NCBI GenBank assembly: GCA_964438735.1
Contig: CAYTLW010000001.1
Coordinates: 62,001 to 126,000 of the forward strand
From: CAYTLW01 sp964438735
GTDB lineage: Bacteria > Myxococcota_A > UBA9042
Direction: 5' to 3'
DNA length: 64,000 bases
In this document: in pieces, positions 18,004 to 25,533 of the stretch
How positions within the stretch are numbered: position 1 is the first letter of the stretch
Layout: each line of letters starts with the position of its first letter
The notes under the pieces: generated by a model
The model's input: only the letters and a program-made list of their open reading frames with translations
Told to the model about the DNA's origin: nothing
The model's database searches: none
Position numbers and translations under genes: made by a program

Positions 18004-20205
18004 TCAGCCGGCGTTCAACGTGCCGACAGTGATCTGCACATCGTCGACGAACCAGCCGGGCCCGGTGTTGTTGAGCGTATCCTTGCTGTCGAAGAACAGG
18101 CGCAACTGGATCTGCTTGCCCTTGTAGGGCGTCAGGTCGTACTTCACCTCGATCCACTTGCCGGCGTTCTCGCCATTGTTGAGCTGCCACTCCTTCAATG
18201 TGGTCTTGAAGGCATCTTCGGACACCTGCACCTTGCGCAGATCGTAGGAGTTGGAGGGCTCGACGCCGTCGAATGACCACAAGGATAGCGTCATGACGCC
18301 GTCCGCCGGCAGCTTGATTTCTGCGCTGGTTGCGGTGCCGGTGACCTTGGCGTCCTTGCCGGCTGCGTCAACGCCCTTGTAGTCCTTTCCGTTGTTGAAG
18401 TTGAGCGAGCATGTCGGCGAGTGTGCAGCCGGCTTGGACGGCGTGTCGTCGACGGCCCAGCCCGTCTCGCCCGACTTCGGCATCGGATCGATGGTCCACT
18501 TGCCGGCCTTGCCGCAAGCGAAGTCATCTGTGAACAGGGTGGTGAACTTGCAGGCATTGCCGCCCTTGCAGACGCCGTTGGTGCACGCATCGTTCTGGGT
18601 GCAGGGGTCTCCGTCGTCACACTTGCCGCCGGCCGCGATGGCCTTGTGCTCGCACTTGGAGGTGTAGGTGCTCACCTTGACGCAGCTGTCCAGGGTGCAA
18701 CCGTTGCCGTCATCGCACTTGGCCGCGTCGGGCGTGCCGTGGCATTTGCCGTCGGTGCCGCACTTATCAGGCTTGGTGCACGGGTCGCTATCACTGCACG
18801 ACTTACCGTCGGCTGCGGCGTCGGGCGTTCCCACGCACTTGGCGGCGGCGCACTTGTCGTTGTTGGTGCACGGGTTGCCGTCGGAGCAGCTCTTGCCGTC
18901 GGCCAGCGGAGTGCCCTTGCATTTGCCAGACTTGCATGTGTCCTTCTCGGTACAGTTCTCACCGTCGCTGCAGTAGGCGTCGTCCGCTTTCTTGGTGTTC
19001 TTGCACGCGCCCGTCTTCTTGTCGCAGGTGTCGACCGTGCACGGATTGTCGTCGTCGCAGCTCTTGTTGGTGCCCGAGCAGGTGCCATAGCTGGTGCACT
19101 TATCATCGCTGCTGCAAGCGTTGTCGTCGTTGCACGGGGTGTCTTTGGCCACGTTCTTGCCCTTGCAGGCGCCCTTGGTGCAGATGGTCTTCTCGGTGCA
19201 ATCCTTGTTGTCCTCGCAGACGGTGCCGTCGGCTTTGTCGGTGCCGGCGCACTTGCCCTTGGTGCACTTGTCGCCGGCGGTGCAGTCGTTGCCGTCTTCA
19301 CAGTTCTTGCCTTCGTTGGCCGGCGCGTGTTTGCAGCCCGACTTGGCATCGCAGGAATCGGTGGTGCAGAGGTTGTCGTCGTCGCAATCCTTGGCCGCGC
19401 CGCCGACGCACTTGCCCGACTTGCAGCCATCCGGCGTGGTGCAGCTGTCGCCATCGCTGCAATAGCCGCCATCGGTCTTCTGCTTGCCAGCGGCGCACGC
19501 GCCTGCCTTGCAGGAATCCGAGGTGGTGCAGTCGTTGCCATCGCTGCAATAGGCGCCATCCTTCTTGGCCTCGTTGGTGCAGCCGCCGGTCTTGGCGTCG
19601 CAGGAATCGGTGGTGCATGGGTTGTCGTCGTTGCACTTATCCTTCTTCTTGCAATCGCCGGCGTCGCACCAGCCGGTGTTGCAGAGGTCACCGTCCAGCG
19701 CGCACTCCTTGTCGGACTTGCACTTGCACAGCAACTCATAGTCTGCGCAGCAATCTTTGTAGGTCACGCAGGCGCTGTCGCACTGGCACTTGGCGCCCGA
19801 CTCGAATTTGCCGCACTTGTCCTTGCACGAGGTCTCGGGCGTGATCGGGCCGATGTCCTTGGGCGGCTGGCTGGTATCTGCAGCGCCTGCGTCCTGGGCC
19901 TTGGTCACGTCTGCGGCGGTGCCCCCGTCCACAACCTCTGTCGCGTCGGGCGCCGTGGTCGTGTCGTTGACCGTGCCGGCGTCGCCGGCGCTCCCGGCGT
20001 CGCTCACGCCGGTGTCGCTGGCCGCGGTCACGTCCTGAGTGGCGCTGTCCACTTGCGCCGCACCATCGCTGCCGGTGACGTCCTTCGCCGAGCCGGTGTC
20101 GACGTTTTGGATGGGCGCCGCGCCGGTGCCTCCGGTCGAGGTGCTGCAAGCGGCGAACAGTGCCGCGGTCGCCAGAAGGCAGATGCGATCGAATCGTGTG
20201 TACAT
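18004..20205 (-). CDS. Cys-rich surface lipoprotein with somatomedin-B-like domain
   Basis: A 733-residue lipoprotein (C20 in LFAAC). After an Asp/Ala/Thr linker there is a segment CKDKCGKF, CQCDSAC, YKDCCADY with the eight-Cys pattern of a somatomedin B domain. About 380 residues of Cys-rich repeats follow, each near CDDxNPCTxDSCDxKxGxC or CSDGNDCTxxDxCKxGxC. The last 180 residues form a beta-sandwich-like domain (FTDDFACGKAGKWTI to GPGWFVDDVQITVG) of the immune-inhibitor or MAM-like type. It is probably displayed on the cell surface for binding or protein contact. The start at 20205 is set by the signal peptide. Confidence 0.85.
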   Translation of the reverse strand: MYTRFDRICLLATAALFAACSTSTGGTGAAPIQNVDTGSAKDVTGSDGAAQVDSATQDVTAASDTGVSDAGSAGDAGTVNDTTTAPDATEVVDGGTAADVTKAQDAGAADTSQPPKDIGPITPETSCKDKCGKFESGAKCQCDSACVTYKDCCADYELLCKCKSDKECALDGDLCNTGWCDAGDCKKKDKCNDDNPCTTDSCDAKTGGCTNEAKKDGAYCSDGNDCTTSDSCKAGACAAGKQKTDGGYCSDGDSCTTPDGCKSGKCVGGAAKDCDDDNLCTTDSCDAKSGCKHAPANEGKNCEDGNDCTAGDKCTKGKCAGTDKADGTVCEDNKDCTEKTICTKGACKGKNVAKDTPCNDDNACSSDDKCTSYGTCSGTNKSCDDDNPCTVDTCDKKTGACKNTKKADDAYCSDGENCTEKDTCKSGKCKGTPLADGKSCSDGNPCTNNDKCAAAKCVGTPDAAADGKSCSDSDPCTKPDKCGTDGKCHGTPDAAKCDDGNGCTLDSCVKVSTYTSKCEHKAIAAGGKCDDGDPCTQNDACTNGVCKGGNACKFTTLFTDDFACGKAGKWTIDPMPKSGETGWAVDDTPSKPAAHSPTCSLNFNNGKDYKGVDAAGKDAKVTGTATSAEIKLPADGVMTLSLWSFDGVEPSNSYDLRKVQVSEDAFKTTLKEWQLNNGENAGKWIEVKYDLTPYKGKQIQLRLFFDSKDTLNNTGPGWFVDDVQITVGTLNAG

Positions 20206-20327
20206 GCGGAGGACCCCCGTGCGTTGAGCGCTCGCCAATAGCATAACCGCTGGCCCGTCGCCAGCGTTGAAGTCGCAGCCGACAGACTGCGGAGGTGCGC
20301 GGCCCAGTGATAACGACCCTGCCACTA

Positions 20328-21527
20328 TCAAGACGCGGGCCAGAATCGCACGTGCAGGTGGTCATCGTGGCCCCGTTCGTGGCGAATCAACGCACCGGCG
20401 TTGCTACCCTTGCGACGGTATTGAAAGATCGTGTCCAGGCAGCGTTCCAGGGTCGCCGGTCTTCGTTTCTTGCGCTTCTTCTTGGCCAGACGCCGGCGCT
20501 TCGAGAGCCAGGTCCGGCACCAGCGTGCTGTGGGCCGTCGGGCGCGCGCGGCGTATCGCCTGAGCGCCTTCTGCAGGTAGGTGTTGATGAAGATGTACTG
20601 CACGCCGTGACTGTCCAGGAGCCCGCGGACCAGCGCCCAGGTTCGCTTGCTGTCCAGGTTGCGCCGCGTCGCGACGACGAAGCGGTCATGTGGCACGGCG
20701 CCGCGATGGTAGTAGCCCAGGTCGGCGTCCAACCCGTTCTGGTGCGACTTGTGGGGCGCGATGTAGCCGCCCTTGCGCTTCGACAGGTGGCCGACCACCA
20801 GCGGATGCGTATCGGCAAATTGTCGTTGTACGGCCGCCGCCGAGCGAAGGATGCCCGTGATGAGGTGATGCGTTCCCCAGGCCTGACCTGGCGAGCGCAC
20901 GTAGACCCCCGGTGCCTCCGGCAATCTCTCCGCTCCCTTCAAACTGCCCTTGCGTGGGCTGCCGCGGGGCCGAGCGGTCCTGGCGGGAATCGGGATTCGC
21001 ACGATGGCCGAGCGGCGCCACGCGATGCGTTGACGTTTGCCTTTGGCCCGTCTCGCCCGGCCGGCCCGGACCTTGGTGATGTGGGTTCCCAGGTCGTTGA
21101 CACAGCGCAGCAGGTCGGCGCTTGTGCGGTAGGTGCGCGCCAGCCAGGCGAGCGATGCGCCACGCTTGAGTCGCAAAAACATGTCGCGCGTGGCTGGCAC
21201 GCGGAGAGGTCGCTTGACCTTGACCCGCCGATTGCGCGGCAGGCGAATCGACCAGCCGCCCTTGCCGCCCTTCTTCTTTCTTCGTGCCGCGGCGACGGCG
21301 CGCCGAATCCGCCCGCTGCTGGCCCTCAGCGACGCCCGGCTCACGCCATAACGACGGGCGATGGACGCCGGGGTATCGCCGCGGATTGTGCAGTGAATGA
21401 TCCAGCCGCGACCGCTGAGTGTATCGGCGGCCGTTGATTCGGGCGCCAGCAGGCAAAGCGTCAGCGCGCCCGCCGCCAGGGCCAACGCGCGAAAGTGTGG
21501 GCGCTTTGATGGGGCGGTCGTGACCAT
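20328..21527 (-). CDS. LysM-like, MepA-type murein endopeptidase (M74-like)
   Basis: A 399-residue exported protein with a signal peptide (to about residue 34). Residues 45-75 (CTIRGDTPASIARRYGVSRASLR) look like LysM, a peptidoglycan-binding module, and a second such part follows near 115. The C-terminal half has HKSHQNGLDADLGY and RHERGHDDHLHVRF, the metal-binding His/Asp pattern of penicillin-insensitive murein endopeptidases, which cut peptide cross-links in the cell wall. A very basic insert (KKRKKRR) lies between them. The ATG at 21527 follows CGGGG. An inverted repeat stands upstream. It could be a self wall-remodelling enzyme or, in a predator, act on prey walls. Confidence 0.85.
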   Translation of the reverse strand: MVTTAPSKRPHFRALALAAGALTLCLLAPESTAADTLSGRGWIIHCTIRGDTPASIARRYGVSRASLRASSGRIRRAVAAARRKKKGGKGGWSIRLPRNRRVKVKRPLRVPATRDMFLRLKRGASLAWLARTYRTSADLLRCVNDLGTHITKVRAGRARRAKGKRQRIAWRRSAIVRIPIPARTARPRGSPRKGSLKGAERLPEAPGVYVRSPGQAWGTHHLITGILRSAAAVQRQFADTHPLVVGHLSKRKGGYIAPHKSHQNGLDADLGYYHRGAVPHDRFVVATRRNLDSKRTWALVRGLLDSHGVQYIFINTYLQKALRRYAARARRPTARWCRTWLSKRRRLAKKKRKKRRPATLERCLDTIFQYRRKGSNAGALIRHERGHDDHLHVRFWPAS

Positions 21528-21542
21528 GGTCCCCGAACATAC

Positions 21543-21559
21543 GCTGTGACGCTCACAGC
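21543..21559. promoter_or_regulatory. Inverted repeat GCTGTGA-CGC-TCACAGC, candidate operator
   Basis: A perfect 7-3-7 inverted repeat, holding TGTGA and TCACA half sites, 15 bases before the ATG of the MepA-like gene. On the minus strand it falls between TTGTGC and TATGTT, which could be the -35 and -10. The half sites resemble CRP/FNR-type sites but the spacer is 3, not 6. Confidence 0.4.
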
Positions 21560-21620
21560 ACAAGACGGCCTGCGCGAGGATTCGGCGGTAGTTCTGTTGA
21601 AGTCTGGCTACAACCGCTGC

Positions 21621-21947
21621 CTACCAGCGCCCGCGGCCACCGCTGGAAAAGCCGTCGCGTCCGCCGGCGCCACGGCCGAACCCGGCGCCTTCCTCGCGCC
21701 GTCGGTCGATGGCTTCGTTGACGCGAATCTGGCGGCCGTCGAGGCTGGCGCCGTTGAGTTCGTCCAGGGCCTTTTGGGCTTCCTGTCGGCTGACAAAGGT
21801 GACAAATCCGAAACCCCGCGAGCGTCCGCTGTCCCGATCGCGGATCACCGTGGCCTCTCGGACATCGCCGAAGGGTTCGAACGCGCGTCGAAGCCCGTCG
21901 TCCGTGGTGTTCCAGCTGAGCCCGCCCACAAAGAGTTTCCTGGCCAT
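21621..21947 (-). CDS. RRM-type glycine-rich RNA-binding protein
   Basis: A 108-residue protein with one RNA recognition motif: RNP2 KLFVGGL at residues 4-10 and RNP1 RGFGFVTF at about 43-50, followed by a Gly/Arg-rich tail (GAGFGRGAGGRDGFSSGGRG). Such proteins occur in cyanobacteria and many deltaproteobacteria and are often cold-induced RNA chaperones. The ATG at 21947 is used because the RRM begins three residues later. A promoter at 22048-22076 would leave a leader of about 95 bases, which could carry regulation. It is divergent from the PilZ gene. Confidence 0.93.
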   Translation of the reverse strand: MARKLFVGGLSWNTTDDGLRRAFEPFGDVREATVIRDRDSGRSRGFGFVTFVSRQEAQKALDELNGASLDGRQIRVNEAIDRRREEGAGFGRGAGGRDGFSSGGRGRW

Positions 21948-22047
21948 GTAGTCTGTCCCCCGTCGAGCCGTGCCCCCGCGACGCCCGATGGGTCCGACCA
22001 TTGTGTCCGGAACATCAACCGTGCGCGGTCCGCGCCGACGCCGGGCC

Positions 22048-22076
22048 AGCCTATCGATGGCGCCGATCTGCTGCAA
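22048..22076 (-). promoter_or_regulatory. Promoter TTGCAG-17-TAGGCT of the RRM gene
   Basis: On the minus strand TTGCAG (22076-22071), 17 bases, TAGGCT (22053-22048). Transcription would start near 22041 and give a 5' leader of about 95 bases before the ATG at 21947. Confidence 0.5.
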
Positions 22077-22155
22077 TGGCCAGCCCGTGAAGAAATGCGA
22101 CCGGTTCTCCAAAGGCGGGCCGATGGAGGACGAGATGTAGGCAAGGGTCGCACAC

Positions 22156-22185
22156 TTGCGGGTCGGCGCCGTGCGGCGCTAGGCT
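22156..22185 (+). promoter_or_regulatory. Promoter TTGCGG-18-TAGGCT of the PilZ gene
   Basis: TTGCGG at 22156-22161, 18 bases, TAGGCT at 22180-22185. The leader to the ATG at 22245 would be about 53 bases and holds the GAGGAG ribosome site. Confidence 0.55.
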
Positions 22186-22244
22186 CCCTCCGGCTAACCT
22201 GCAATCCGGGGCTTGCCACGCCCGCAGCGCACGTCGAGGAGTCC

Positions 22245-23612
22245 ATGTCGCTTCGTAAGCGCTACTACACCCGTCACCCCATCTCGTTGGACGTTTCGGT
22301 CCGCCACACGAACGGTTGGGTCCACTATCGCACCGTGGACGTCTCCCGCCGCGGCGTGTTCTTGCGAACCGACGAGCCGAGCCCGCTCCATCGATTGCTC
22401 CAGATGCGGATCGAACTGCCCGGAGAGGACGCGTTGGACGTCATGGGTCGTGTTCGGCGCAGCGTTGCCACTCGCGAGGAGAGTCCCATCGGGCCGGGCA
22501 TGGGCATCGAGTTCTTCGTCATGTCCGAGCCCCAGCAGGATGCGTGGGATCGCTTCGTGCTGTCTCAGCCCCACGGCGACCCGGGCACAGCACCGGGTGA
22601 AGGTGCGCTCGCGCCTGGCGCCGCGGTGCCGCTGGACATCGACCTGCCGAACAAGGAGGAGGTCGACGAGGGCCCCAGCGATGAGCGCACCATGCTCGGC
22701 ATCCCGCGTGGCCAGGTGCAGCAGGCCGTGGCCGACGGTCTGGCCGAGGCCAAGGCCCAACTCGATGAAGCGTCCGGCGCACTGACTCAGGCTCTCGAAG
22801 GCGCCGACGAGAGCGACACGTCCGACACACCTGAACCGGCCGACACTTCAGCCTCAGAGGCTTCACCACAAGGCGTCGACCCCGGCCAGACCATGCCCAT
22901 CACGTCGGCGGCGCGGCGGCAGGACGACGCGCCACCTCCGCTACCCGATTTGCCCGAGGACGAGCAAGAACCCGACGCGCCTGCAGCGTCCACCGATGTT
23001 GCGGACCTGCCGTCGTTGCACGTGGTGGTTCGCCCCGGGGATCGCAAACAACTGGACGGCTTCGTAGTCCGCCGACTCGGTTGTCGACCCGTGTTGTTGC
23101 GTATCGAAGAGCCTGCCCGGGTCGGCCAGTCTGTGGTGATCGTTCTCGTGCACCCGGAGACCGATCGCGAGTGCCACCTCAAAGCTTCGGTACAACGGAC
23201 CGTGGATGCGGACGAACATCACGGCGCCGGCATCCAGGTCGGGTTCAGTGAGGCGGACGCCGAGCGGCGAGCTGAGCTGCGCCGCTTCGTCGAGTTGGGC
23301 ACACACGCCGAACCCACCGCGCCGGCGGCCGACAACGTCGAGCACGATGCCCTGCTCGAGCAAGCGCAGCGTCGCCCGGAGTCAGCTACGGCGCAAACCG
23401 AACTGGGCTGGTCCTTCATCTCGCCGCAGCGCGTGCCGGAGGCGGCCATCGACGCCTTCCTGGCTGCGCTGGCCATCGATGGCGACTGCATCGAGGCCCA
23501 CAGGGGACTCAGCCTCGCCTACGCCCTTGCGGGCGACGCCCACCGTGCCTATGCATTCGCCAGCTCGTGGCGACAACTCGAGCAGCAGCGCGAGGCGGCC
23601 GAGAGCGGATGA
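22245..23612 (+). CDS. PilZ-domain protein with second PilZ-like domain and TPR tail
   Basis: A 455-residue cytosolic protein. Residues 1-105 are a PilZ domain with the c-di-GMP signature in split form: RKRYYTRHP and DVSRRGVFLRT (the D/NxSxxG part). An acidic, disordered linker of about 140 residues rich in Asp, Glu and Pro follows. Residues about 265-345 look like a second, degenerate PilZ or PilZ-like barrel (VVVRPGDRKQLDGFVVRRLGCR) lacking the clear RxxxR motif. The end has two TPR helices. It probably binds c-di-GMP and controls motility or secretion. The start is at the ATG after GTCGAGGAGTCC. Confidence 0.85.
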   Translation: MSLRKRYYTRHPISLDVSVRHTNGWVHYRTVDVSRRGVFLRTDEPSPLHRLLQMRIELPGEDALDVMGRVRRSVATREESPIGPGMGIEFFVMSEPQQDAWDRFVLSQPHGDPGTAPGEGALAPGAAVPLDIDLPNKEEVDEGPSDERTMLGIPRGQVQQAVADGLAEAKAQLDEASGALTQALEGADESDTSDTPEPADTSASEASPQGVDPGQTMPITSAARRQDDAPPPLPDLPEDEQEPDAPAASTDVADLPSLHVVVRPGDRKQLDGFVVRRLGCRPVLLRIEEPARVGQSVVIVLVHPETDRECHLKASVQRTVDADEHHGAGIQVGFSEADAERRAELRRFVELGTHAEPTAPAADNVEHDALLEQAQRRPESATAQTELGWSFISPQRVPEAAIDAFLAALAIDGDCIEAHRGLSLAYALAGDAHRAYAFASSWRQLEQQREAAESG

Positions 23613-23851
23613 GTTGCCCACCGGCTCCGCACACAGCGCACAATGAAACGGCCGACTCATCGGCGGTCGGCGAACGCCGGACGCCCGCCGCCAGAGGCGG
23701 CGAAGCTATGGGGTGTGGCCCGAAAACGACGTTTTTCGGCCGAGGGGAAGCAACTGAAGGCGACTTGCGAGCCGGCGAGCAAGTCGAGCGCCGTAGGCGA
23801 TCGAAGCCGAAGGCGGTAGTGGGCCAGACCAAATCTGGCCCGGAAGCCCCC
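23613..23851. other. Intergenic stretch with two hairpins
   Basis: No gene is evident in these 239 bases. They hold a 7-bp hairpin CCGAAAA-N6-TTTTCGG at 23720-23739 and an 8-bp hairpin GGGCCAGA-N5-TCTGGCCC at 23821-23841. Neither is followed by a T run. Either could end the PilZ transcript or act in the leader of the START-domain gene. Confidence 0.5.
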
Positions 23852-24574
23852 TTGTTGCTAACGAATCGGTCCGCCCTTCTCTTCTTCTCTGCTTGCCTGG
23901 CGACCCTTGTCGCCACCGCGGCGCCACCGGCGTGGGAGCTGGTCAAGCAGGGCCGGGGCGTCAAGGTGTGGATGCAGGACATCGCCGGCGCCCGCCTGCC
24001 CCTGATACGCGCCCGCACCCGCATCGCCGCAGAACCGCTGGCGGTCCTGGCGGTCATCAATGACGTCAACGGCAGTTGTGCGTGGGCGGGACGTTGTGTG
24101 GTGGCTCGAATCCTGCGCCGTGAAGGGGTGCGAACCCGCTTGTATTCGTTGCGCTCGGCGCCCTGGCCGATCAGCGATCGAGACTTCGAACTCAACGCTG
24201 TCACGCGCATTCTCGAGGGCGGCAAGCGGCTTCGTGTCGACTTCCGCGAGGCCGCGCGTCCGCGGACGCCAGTGCCCGACGGAGTGGTTCGCATGCCCGT
24301 GATGCGGGGCCACTATGACCTGCGCCACGGACCTGGCGGCAGCACCGAAGTGGAGCTGCAGGTTCGCGGCGATCCAGGCGGCTGGATTCCCGACTGGATC
24401 GTACGCTGGACGGCCAAGAACGGCCCCTTCGCGTCATTGTCCGGGCTGCGTAAACGGGTACCCAAGGTGCGCGGCAAGTACAGCGCCGAAGTGGCTCGTC
24501 TGCGCGCCTGGCTGGCCGCCTCGGTGGCTGCCAGCCACCGTCCCGCCACCAAGACGGCCCCGGTGAAACCATGA
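23852..24574 (+). CDS. Exported START-domain protein
   Basis: A protein of about 240 residues with a signal peptide, followed by a START/Bet-v1-like lipid-binding domain: GRGVKVWMQDIAG, RARTRIAAEPLAVLAVINDV, then SAPWPISDRDFELNAVTR. The last is the typical WPxxxRDF motif of bacterial START proteins of the membrane-extracted type. It is likely periplasmic. The start is uncertain: TTG at 23852 puts the signal peptide at the very N terminus; GTG at 23819 is also possible and would include the 23821 hairpin. The stop overlaps the ATG of the phosphatase gene, so they are coupled. Confidence 0.78.
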   Translation: MLLTNRSALLFFSACLATLVATAAPPAWELVKQGRGVKVWMQDIAGARLPLIRARTRIAAEPLAVLAVINDVNGSCAWAGRCVVARILRREGVRTRLYSLRSAPWPISDRDFELNAVTRILEGGKRLRVDFREAARPRTPVPDGVVRMPVMRGHYDLRHGPGGSTEVELQVRGDPGGWIPDWIVRWTAKNGPFASLSGLRKRVPKVRGKYSAEVARLRAWLAASVAASHRPATKTAPVKP

Positions 24575-25533
24575 TGAATCCGCCCACAGCCCTGCTGGCG
24601 GTCGCGCTCTTGTCGCTGGGCCCGGCATGCGGTGCCGCGCAAAAGCAGGCAGGTAGCGATGGCTCCCCTTCGACGCGCGACGACGGGGCGCTGGCACGGG
24701 CGGGCATCGAGCGGTCCGCCATCCGGTGCAATACCGACCGCGTCTGGAGCCACGGAATCGGCGCTGAAGCCGCCGCGACCGCCGGGCAGGCCATCGACAC
24801 CCTGCGCGCCGCCGGCGTGACGCTGGATCCGGCCCAGCTCGAGGCAGCCCGCAAACCCCTGCGCAAGGCGATGATGTGGCGCCTCATACGGGCCCTGATC
24901 GTCGCTGGCGATAACAACAACCTGGGCGTCATCCCGTTGCGCGGCGTCAAGCGCGCAGACGGCCAGCCCGTCATCCTGTTTCGCAGCGGACTCACGCCGC
25001 AGCCCGCTGCATCCGGATCCTGCTTTGGCAGCCTGGTGGGCGCAGGCGGAGTTCGGCACGTGCTCAATCTCTACGCTGGCCCCATGGTGACCGGCGACCT
25101 GGAGGATGCCGAACAGCGCGCGGTCAAAGCCGCAGGCGGGCGCTACTTCCTGGCCCGCCAGGCGGCCGAGCCGCTGCGCTCCTGGCGCGATCGCCTGCGT
25201 CATGGCACCTCGCCGGCGGATCGGAAGGCGGCGATGACGGCCGTGGCGCGCATCATCAACGAGAATATCCTGCGACCCGGCGGCGCCCTGCCGAAGGGAA
25301 ACGTGCACGTGCACTGCGGCGGCGGCATGCACCGAACTGGCATGATCGTCGGCGTGCTGGACCGCTGCATCAATGGCGCCAAGGAGGCGACGCTGACACG
25401 GGACTATCGCCGTCACGTCGCCTGGCAGAGCGAAGCCCGCCCCGGTGGCTTCGAGGCCGACAACCTGCGCTTCATCCAATCGTTCGACTGCAGCCTGCTG
25501 AAGCTGCCGAAAGCCAGCGGCTTGGCTCAATAG
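24571..25533 (+). CDS. Exported Cys-based (PTP/DSP-like) phosphatase
   Basis: A 320-residue protein with a signal peptide; the segment SLGPAC could be a weak lipobox. The active-site loop is HCGGGMHRTG, with C249 and R255 in the CX5R order of protein-tyrosine and dual-specificity phosphatases, including lipid phosphatases. Upstream, RSGLTPQ and VLNLY match the early part of bacterial tyrosine-phosphatase-like folds. Its substrate may be protein or lipid; coupling by ATGA overlap to a START-domain lipid-binding protein makes a lipid substrate worth testing. It ends 7 bases past the stop of the convergent gene, so the 3' ends overlap. Confidence 0.82.
   Translation: MMNPPTALLAVALLSLGPACGAAQKQAGSDGSPSTRDDGALARAGIERSAIRCNTDRVWSHGIGAEAAATAGQAIDTLRAAGVTLDPAQLEAARKPLRKAMMWRLIRALIVAGDNNNLGVIPLRGVKRADGQPVILFRSGLTPQPAASGSCFGSLVGAGGVRHVLNLYAGPMVTGDLEDAEQRAVKAAGGRYFLARQAAEPLRSWRDRLRHGTSPADRKAAMTAVARIINENILRPGGALPKGNVHVHCGGGMHRTGMIVGVLDRCINGAKEATLTRDYRRHVAWQSEARPGGFEADNLRFIQSFDCSLLKLPKASGLAQ

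Noticed and set aside
18421..20241. A 606-codon open frame on the + strand opposite the Cys-repeat lipoprotein.
   Set aside because: It mirrors the biased codons of the minus-strand gene; its product is low-complexity Ala/Val/Arg with no domain, while the minus strand has a signal peptide and ordered repeats.
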